Source: Schizochytrium sp. CCTCC M209059 (lineage: Eukaryota > Sar > Bigyra > Thraustochytrida > Thraustochytriidae). From it: a DNA stretch of 64,000 bases. Numbering within the stretch: the stretch's first letter is position 1; every line of letters begins with the position of its first letter. The stretch is from positions 124,001 through 188,000 of the forward strand of contig KN805371.1 of NCBI GenBank assembly GCA_000818945.1. The letters run 5' to 3'. This document shows, piece after piece, positions 57,835 through 64,000 of this stretch. Both the position numbers and the translations under genes were made by a program. A model generated the notes under the pieces. That model saw only the letters and a program-made list of their open reading frames with translations, was not told the DNA's origin and made no database searches.

Positions 57835-58156
57835 CTCCTCCTCTCGCTCCTCTCCGGCCGCCCTGGCCTCGCAGCGCGCGGCGGCGAGGGGCAGCAAGCG
57901 CGCGCGGTCTGGGGCGTCCGCGCCGCGACGCGACGCGCTGCGGCCGCCGGTCTCTCTCCCGCGCTCGCGGCGGCTTCGCCTCCTCCTGTTCTGGGACTGC
58001 CTGAACCGGAATCGAGCTCCTCCAAGGAAGGCCCTTCTTCACCTTAGCCCGCCGGACCCAAGACGAGACGAGACGAGACGAGACGGCAGGCACCCGAGGC
58101 AGCAAAAGCGCAACTCCGTCCAGACCTGCTCCGCCCGCCGGAGCGGCACGCGCGCC
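57835..58156. other. Short divergent promoter between YIPF and TFIP11 genes
   Basis: 322 bp of GC-rich sequence between two start codons on opposite strands, including an ACGAG repeat at 58061-58085. The plus-strand frame stays open through it back to 57521, antisense to YIPF, but there is no reason to think that part is translated. Confidence 0.6.
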
Positions 58157-58217
58157 ATGTTCGTGCGCGGCGGCACGCTCGAAGGGTCCGCCGCAGGCAG
58201 CAGCAGCAGCAGCAGCA

Positions 58218-58255
<38 letters not shown>

Positions 58256-61200
58256 CGCGACGTCGGGGCTGCGTTATTTGCGAAGAGCGGGAAAACCAAA
58301 GGTCTTGGCTACGCGGAGGACGACGACGACGACGAGAAGGACCACAGGGAGTATGATGTCGGTCATGGCGGCGAGGAAAACCTCGAGGAAGAGGACGACG
58401 GGGTCGACGAGCTCGCTGAGGAGGATGAGGAGCTCTTTGCGGGCACTACGGGGAGAAAACGGCCACGAAGGGACGATCCCGACGCCACGTATGGGATCTT
58501 CAACCCGGCGTATGGGAACGGCCAGGGTGCAAGGAGTCGCCGTCGCGGCCCGGAGAGCCGGGATCATCAAGTGAGCAGCAAACCCATACAATTCGTGGCT
58601 TCTTCAGCGCCGCCGCTCACGAGCGACGATTTGGCCGGAAAGAAAAGCTCATCGCAAGGCAGTGAAGAGAACGGAGCCGGTGCAAAGACAATGTCAGAAG
58701 ACGAAGCGCGCAAGGAAGAATTTCGTCGTCTTGTGCTCGGCGCCGACGGCATGTTGCAGAGCGATGCGGAAGAAAAGAAAAAGCAAAAGAAAGAGAAATC
58801 TGAAAAATCAGCGAACCCCGCCGCTGCCTTGGATCCCGCCAAGGCACAGGCGTACGCCAAGTACGGCAAGGGTGGCTTTGCACTAAAATTCATGCAAAAA
58901 TTCAACTTCACCGGAAGACTCGGCAAGAATGAGTCGGGAATCACCGAACCACTCGCAGTCAAGGCGCGGCCAGAACGCCTCGCGTTAGGAGGCGGTGGCT
59001 TTAAAGAGGCCACAACGCTAGAGCAGAACAAACGCATTCATCGCGAGCAGTTTGGCGAATCTGAAGCCGACGCGCGCCGTCGAAAACTCCGTGAACGCGA
59101 GCAGGAGGAAGAGGCAGAGCTTGCCGCGCTTTGGAAGCGCGTCAAGGACAACCGCGCTACTTCGAGTTCTGGCAAAGGACCTGCTGCAAAAGCTAGCAAG
59201 AGAAAGAATGGAAAAGGTGGCCAATTCCGGACTGCGGCAGAGGTTCTTGCCGCACAAGAGGCGAAGCGATCGTTTGGCGGTGCAACAGCGAAAACTAATA
59301 GCTTTCCTGCAGCCGTAAGCGCGTACAAGGTTACGGATATGCGTACTGCAACGCCCAAAGTCCGCAATGCAGGCGATGGACTTGATGGAGCTATGGAAAT
59401 TTATGATGACCGCGACGGCGCAGCGAGCGTAAGTTCGTCATCATCTTCTTCGTCATCCTCGTCATTGTCTTCCACTTCTTCTTCTTCTTCTTCTTCTGCG
59501 TCTGCTGCATCGTCTTCGGAATCGCGGGCGAGCGAGCGCTCAGGGACAAGCGTGATGTCAGCTGAAAAAGTCCAGCAGCTGGACCCGTCCGTGGGAGGCA
59601 AACTTGCCCATGCCCTCAAAGCCCTGGTTAGTAGCGCTGAGACGATGGTGAACCGGGAGGGGATTCATGTGAAGCGCCTTGAGGCTGCTATTGCGGACAA
59701 AGAGGCCTCGCGGACAAAGCTTAGCGAGGCTGCGTCAAAGGCTAAAGCAGCCACGGCTCAGGCGAATGCTGCGCTCGCTGCACTCACTGAGGCCTTTGAA
59801 GTTGCTGCCCGTCATGACTGTGCGTGGCCTGAGGCGGCGTCCAAGAGTTTGTCAACCTTGACGTTGTACTGGGATGAATACCATCCTTTGCAGCGTGAGC
59901 TCGGGCGCGATAGCTTTCCATTTCTTGAAAATGATGCTGCATTGCAGCTCGCTCAGGATCTTTTGGCGGCATGGAGCACGTCCTCCGAGGGCAAGTATTC
60001 GTGCACTGCGGAAAAGGAGACATGGGGCGGCGAGCTTGATGCGTTGCGTGTCATGCTCGATGCATGGGTACCCTTTTTGCAAGATCGTGCGCGTGTCTCG
60101 TCAGCGGCGGTGGTCAACTTGCTGGAATCAACCGTTTTGGTCACCATGGAGCAAGAGATTTGCCGCGGATGGATGCACGCCGAAACGGCGCGGGAGGAAA
60201 GCGGCGAGGCGGCACGCAGTGCTCGACGCGAGGCCGATGCGTTCGCGCATGCTAGTGTGCTTGTAGCGCAGGCGGTCTTACCGGATGCCGGTGCCTTTGA
60301 TTCTTTTGCAGAACGCGTGGTGATGCCCGAGCTCGAGCATCGGGTCGATCGATGGCACCTGTCTTCCAAATCATTGGGAAAGAGGCTCGACTTTTGGATT
60401 GTGCCATGGGTGGATGTGCTTCGCAAGTCGATTCGCTCGACGTTACACCGGCCCATTCGCCAGGTTCTTACGAGAGCTCTGCGACGTAAGTGCAAGGAGG
60501 CCAAGGATATTCAGGGTTGGGCCCTTGATATTGTGCGTCCATGGCAAGACGTCCTCAGCGAGAATACTTTTTTGCGCCTCGTGGAGGAAGGTCTCTTGCC
60601 AATGTTGATTGAAATGTTGCGCACGATGCCAATCGAAGCGGATCTCGATCGACAAGACATGGAACCGATGGTGGCTGCCGTGGCAGTGGCGTCTTTGTTC
60701 CCCCAGGGATCGGCTCGTGTGCGTGCACTCTTTCTCGGTGAATTCTTTCCCCGTTGGCTGCAGACACTTTACGAGTGGGTTGCACTCAGCAACGCGAGCA
60801 GTGACGGGAGGTCCGCAGACTTGAATCGAGGTCGTGTGGCTGCATGGTTTCGCGGATGGCGTCGTGTCATGGCGCCTTTGCTTCAAGACCGCGTGTTGCA
60901 GGCCCCGTTGGGACGTGGTCTGGCACTATTGGCGAGCGTGTCGGGAGTGGGACCTGGGCCAGGCGTGTGTTTTGATGCGCGATACGAAGACGCACAGCGA
61001 GGGCAGAAGGATCGTGTTAGCTTGAAACGGCTGGTACCTCGCTCGTCGAGCTATGCGGATGCGCTCGAGGACCTGAAAGAGAAGGCGACGACGTCGACCA
61101 AAGACCGGAGCAAGACTGTAGCTTCTTCGTCTCTCGGATCCGGTTTGCAGAATGATGGTGCGGGCGGGTCATCTCAATCCGCAAAAGAGCTATCGGCGCG

Positions 61201-61423
61201 GGAGTTTTTGGAAAGCATCTCGGGCCCACTTTTGCATACAACTTTTATGCGGCATCCGAAACATCCCATATCGGAAGAGGGTTTGCCTGTGTTTCTGCTG
61301 GGGAGCAAAACAGCCCTTGTTTTTGCGCAGGGGACAGCGCGCATGGCACTAAGTGGATCGACGCGGAATTTTCAGGCCAGCACGTTGGAGCAAGTGGTCG
61401 CCCGCGTCAGGCAGGAGGGCTAA
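58157..61423 (+). CDS. TFIP11: TFIP11/Ntr1-type G-patch splicing factor
   Basis: 1,088 residues from the ATG at 58157 (GCGCC before it). The N-terminus has poly-S and poly-G (coded by GCA and GGC repeats) and an acidic D/E block. A G-patch lies at about 236-285: G-G-F-A-L-K-F-M-Q-K-F, G-R-L-G-K-N-x-x-G-I and x-P-L-x-V-K-x-R, as in TFIP11. The middle is charged and has a poly-S run near 425-460. Residues about 560-900 form the long helical GCFC-type region (W-x-x-Y-H-P-L at about 574-584; W-x-P-x-x-x-x-x and W-L-x-x-L-Y-E-W later). The C-terminal domain resembles the end of TFIP11. TFIP11/Ntr1 activates the helicase DHX15/Prp43 to dismantle spliceosomes after splicing. Longer than the human protein (837), mainly from low-complexity inserts. 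Confidence 0.92.
58198..58257. repeat. GCA then GGC coding microsatellite
   Basis: Codes poly-Ser then poly-Gly near the N-terminus of TFIP11. Confidence 0.95.
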
Positions 61424-62082
61424 GGGAATAAGACGTCGACATGAGTGGCTGATGGCTGGCTTGCTTGCTCGATCCATCATCCGGCCTCCGGACACTCTTT
61501 GTTTATTTCCAGTTTGGAGAACGTTCTTTTTGCTCATTGGAAAGCAAGCATGAAGAAAGTCGCCAATAAAATACAGGGTGGGAGGGCCTAGGGCCTTGGG
61601 CCTAGTACCTATACTACAACAGTATACGAAGACAAAGTTGTGTAAATGTCTGTGAATGAATAAATGAAGCCTTTTAATGTGATTCGTTTTAGGCCTAGGC
61701 CTTTTTGTATGTACGTATGATAAGCATATGGCACATGCAGAGACACTTGAGTAGACCTGCCACGGATCGTCTCCATAAATGGGTCTCGCGTGAGGCGTGC
61801 GTTCCCGTGCGCACACGCCTAAATGTCCCCACTAAGTTTTTGTTGTTATTGTTGTTGTATCGAGGAAAGATGGCATGCCAACATTGCTGTCCACCTACCT
61901 ACTACCAAGACTCATCTTTTTTGTAATTATTGTGTTGTTGCCTCTGGGAAGAAGAGACGAGACTGTGTTGCAAAAGAAGAAGAGTAAAGTAAAGAGAAAG
62001 TGAAGCGGAGTGTAGCAAAAAGGCTATGGAAAGAACATCAAAGTTTAGTCAAAGTCGAACTCGTAGGTTTCTGTGTCTATGC
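61424..62082. other. Convergent intergenic region
   Basis: 660 bp, AT-rich, between the stops of TFIP11 and the carrier gene; contains two AATAAA sites (61565 and about 61658). No gene is seen. Confidence 0.6.
61565..61570 (+). promoter_or_regulatory. Putative poly(A) signal AATAAA
   Basis: Canonical hexamer 142 bp after the TFIP11 stop. Confidence 0.5.
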
Positions 62083-63195
62083 CTACTTCTTGTCCTCGGC
62101 CTCCTTTTTGAACTTTTCGTCGGCGGCAATCTCCTTCTGCAAGTTCTCAAAGTAGGTGCTGACGCGCATGACGACAGTCCAGGTAATAGCCTGACCGGGT
62201 GCCAGGCGGGAAAGACGCGGGATGATACCCTTCCAGAGTGCTGGAAGACCCTCTTCGGCGGCAATGAGACGAGCCGTTTGGTACCAGCCGGTGTACTTGA
62301 TCTCGCCAGGCTTGCTGAAGTCCTGGCCCATCATGCGGGTCTTGACAACATCGATGGGGGCGTTGAGGCACGGTCCGACGGCGCCTGCCAAGAGACCGTT
62401 GAGGAGGGTCTGCCAGACGGCGAGGACCTTGCCGTCGCCCTGCTCCTTGCCCCAGAGCACCTTGTTGAGGATGGCCATGCTCATAAAGTTGAAGGCCTGG
62501 TTGGAGCCTTGGCGGATGACGGTGGGCATGTTGCCGGACCAGAGGCGCTGGATGCCCTCGTTGCGGATGATCTTGACGACAACGTCGATGGGGCCTCTGT
62601 ACATGGGTTCCTGGCCGGCCACGACCTTTTGCTTTTGCAGGCGGGTCTTGATCACTTCAAAGGGGGTGACGATCATGCAGGCCTCGAGGGTACCGACGGC
62701 GAGACCGGCGGTGAAGTTGACCTTTGCGGACGCGTTGCCCTTGGCGTCGGCGCCGAGCATGACCTTGAACTTTTCGAAGGCGCCGAAGCGGAGGGCGTAC
62801 TTGAGCGTGAGGTGGGTCACGAACGGGGTGAGGCCCTTGTACAGGGCGCCGACGCCCTCGTTGCGGGCCGTTTTCTTGAGGCAGTCGATCATGCCATTGT
62901 ACTCGTTGGTCTTGTCGAGCTGGAGGCGGGTCTTGGCGACGTCGAGGGGCTGGAGCGTGCATGCTTCTGCGACACCGCCGGCCATGCCGGAGACCAGTTT
63001 AATGTAGGGGCTCAGGTTTGAGGAGGCCAGCTTGGCGCCGAGGATGTTCTTGATCGGGCTCGGTGCCAGGACCTTGCTGCTGGTGCTGGTGCTGCTGCTG
63101 TCGCCCCCGCGAACCGCGGCGGGCCTCGCGGCCATCACGCTCGTGGGGCACAGCACGCTGGCGCTGGCGGCGCTCACGTTCTCGGGCGTCATCAT
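62083..63195 (-). CDS. Mitochondrial succinate/fumarate-type carrier (SLC25 family)
   Basis: 370 residues from the first of two adjacent ATGs at 63195/63192; another in-frame ATG at 63135 gives 350 residues. Three repeats of about 100 residues each carry the SLC25 signature: Q-P-L-D-V-A-K-T-R-L-Q, T-P-F-E-V-I-K-T-R-L-Q and A-P-I-D-V-V-K-T-R-M. The first repeat (A-C-x-L-Q-P-L-D-V), the L-T-P-F-x-T-H-L-T-L-K-Y-x-L-R block and the R-L-x-R-x-x-P-G-Q-A-I-x-W end match the plant succinate/fumarate carriers closely. These exchange succinate for fumarate across the inner mitochondrial membrane and link the glyoxylate cycle to the TCA cycle, useful in an oil-storing cell. The first 70 residues are extra and may be disordered. 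Confidence 0.92.
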   Translation of the reverse strand: MMTPENVSAASASVLCPTSVMAARPAAVRGGDSSSTSTSSKVLAPSPIKNILGAKLASSNLSPYIKLVSGMAGGVAEACTLQPLDVAKTRLQLDKTNEYNGMIDCLKKTARNEGVGALYKGLTPFVTHLTLKYALRFGAFEKFKVMLGADAKGNASAKVNFTAGLAVGTLEACMIVTPFEVIKTRLQKQKVVAGQEPMYRGPIDVVVKIIRNEGIQRLWSGNMPTVIRQGSNQAFNFMSMAILNKVLWGKEQGDGKVLAVWQTLLNGLLAGAVGPCLNAPIDVVKTRMMGQDFSKPGEIKYTGWYQTARLIAAEEGLPALWKGIIPRLSRLAPGQAITWTVVMRVSTYFENLQKEIAADEKFKKEAEDKK

Positions 63196-64000
63196 CCTTC
63201 GCTCCCTGCCTGCCTGCCTGTGTTGTCTGTCTGGTCTGCCGCGTCGCGCGCAGGTCGTCTCTGCGCGTGCGGTCCGTGGGTCGGGTTGCGCGTCTGTTTG
63301 CAATCCGATTGCACGTTTGCTGCGCCCTGCTTGCTTGCTCGCTTGCTTCCTTGCCTGCCTGCCTGCCTGCCCGTCTCCCTCCCTCTGCCTGGCCCTGCCT
63401 CCTCGCTCGCTCGCTCGCGGCTCCCGGCGACGCTCCTCGGCGCGGGCGGGCGATGGCGGTCTGCCGCGGCGTCCTGCGGCCGGCCGGCCAGCGCGGGGGC
63501 GGCGGCGCGCGGGCGGGCGGGGCGGCCTTGCCTGGGCGGGGCGGCCTGGCCTGGCCTCGTGTCTCGCGTCATGTCATGCATGTCACGCGTGTCAGACGTG
63601 TCGCCGCGCCTGTAAAAGCATGGGCAGATGGCGAGGGGACAGATCCACGGAGAGAAAGGGAGGGAGGGAGGGAGAGGCTCTTGCATACGCCCAAGGAGAG
63701 AGCGCTCGCTTGTGCAAGTAGACCGCGCCTGCCTTGGCCCGAGCAGGGAAGGAATGAGGGAGGGGAAGGAGAGGAGGAGGAGGAAGGAAGCAAGCAAGGG
63801 AGAGCAGCTGCTCGCAAGGCAGCAAGCAGGGGGAAGAAAGAAAGGGGAGGGGAAGAAAGTGAGAAAGGGCGGGTGAAGGCGAGGGAGGAAGGGAGGAAAG
63901 GAAAGGGCGAAGGAAAGAAAGAAAGCAAGTGAAATGGAGAAGGCAGGCAGGCAGGCAGGAAAGCGATGATCCGGCCATCCATGGGCGAAGGGAAACCGCG
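63196..64000. other. 5' flank of the carrier gene, low complexity
   Basis: GC-rich with CCTG/CTTG repeats (about 63320-63375), then a purine-rich GGGA/GGAA stretch (63640-63960) and a CAGG run near 63940. Frames on both strands are compositional. No gene is seen up to the window end. Confidence 0.6.

Noticed and set aside
57521..58156. N-terminal extension of TFIP11 by 212 codons
   Set aside because: It is antisense to the YIPF coding region and its promoter, begins with unrelated residues, and the ATG at 58157 is well placed.

Overview
This is a nuclear DNA window from a eukaryote. It carries large, mostly uninterrupted genes, one clear spliceosomal intron, very GC-rich coding sequence, and intergenic DNA packed with tri-, tetra- and pentanucleotide repeats. 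The gene content (SWEET transporter, GH38 mannosidase, DEK1-like membrane calpain, PAK kinase, Sm D1, TFIP11, SURF2, and a ROCO-COR-TIR relic) fits a protist. The high GC, few introns, stramenopile-like multidomain proteins and a fatty-acyl-AMP-ligase fusion point most to a labyrinthulomycete (thraustochytrid type). That placement is inference; no marker in the window settles it.

Layout. 1-4.7 kb: an Hsp110-type chaperone cut by the window edge, then an SLC38-like amino acid transporter. 5.9-19.1 kb: four genes of unknown function. Two of them (5.93 kb and 18.06 kb) share a clear domain of about 110 residues; the other two (7.05 kb minus strand and 14.34 kb) may share part of its fold. 19.4-21.5 kb: a decayed ROCO (Roc-COR) gene ending in a TIR-like domain. 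22.4 kb: Sm D1. 22.9-27.5 kb: one 1,524-residue polypeptide joining an MBOAT acyltransferase, a fatty-acyl-AMP-ligase and a carrier-like tail. 28.0-28.4 kb: a 311-base assembly gap. 28.8-31.6 kb: a PAK kinase and a BPNT1/inositol-monophosphatase-family phosphatase, tail to tail. 33.2-35.6 kb: a coiled-coil protein with repeated T-F-x-P-x-I-N motifs. 36.0-37.8 kb: an OCH1-like glycosyltransferase, preceded by a relic of the 3' end of a second copy. 38.1-45.5 kb: lysosomal-type alpha-mannosidase, SURF2 with one intron, and a SWEET transporter with a long disordered tail. 50.8-61.4 kb: DEK1-like calpain, YIPF1/2-type protein and TFIP11. 62.1-63.2 kb: a succinate/fumarate-type mitochondrial carrier.

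Neighbours mostly alternate in strand. Tail-to-tail gaps are short (85 to about 660 bp). The two largest gene-free blocks (about 5.3 kb each, 9.1-14.3 kb and 45.5-50.8 kb) lie between divergent genes and are full of simple repeats. The genes do not form one pathway; most are housekeeping. The MBOAT-ligase-carrier fusion is the most unusual system: it puts in one membrane protein the three activities that bacteria split among DltA, DltC and DltB for acyl transfer.
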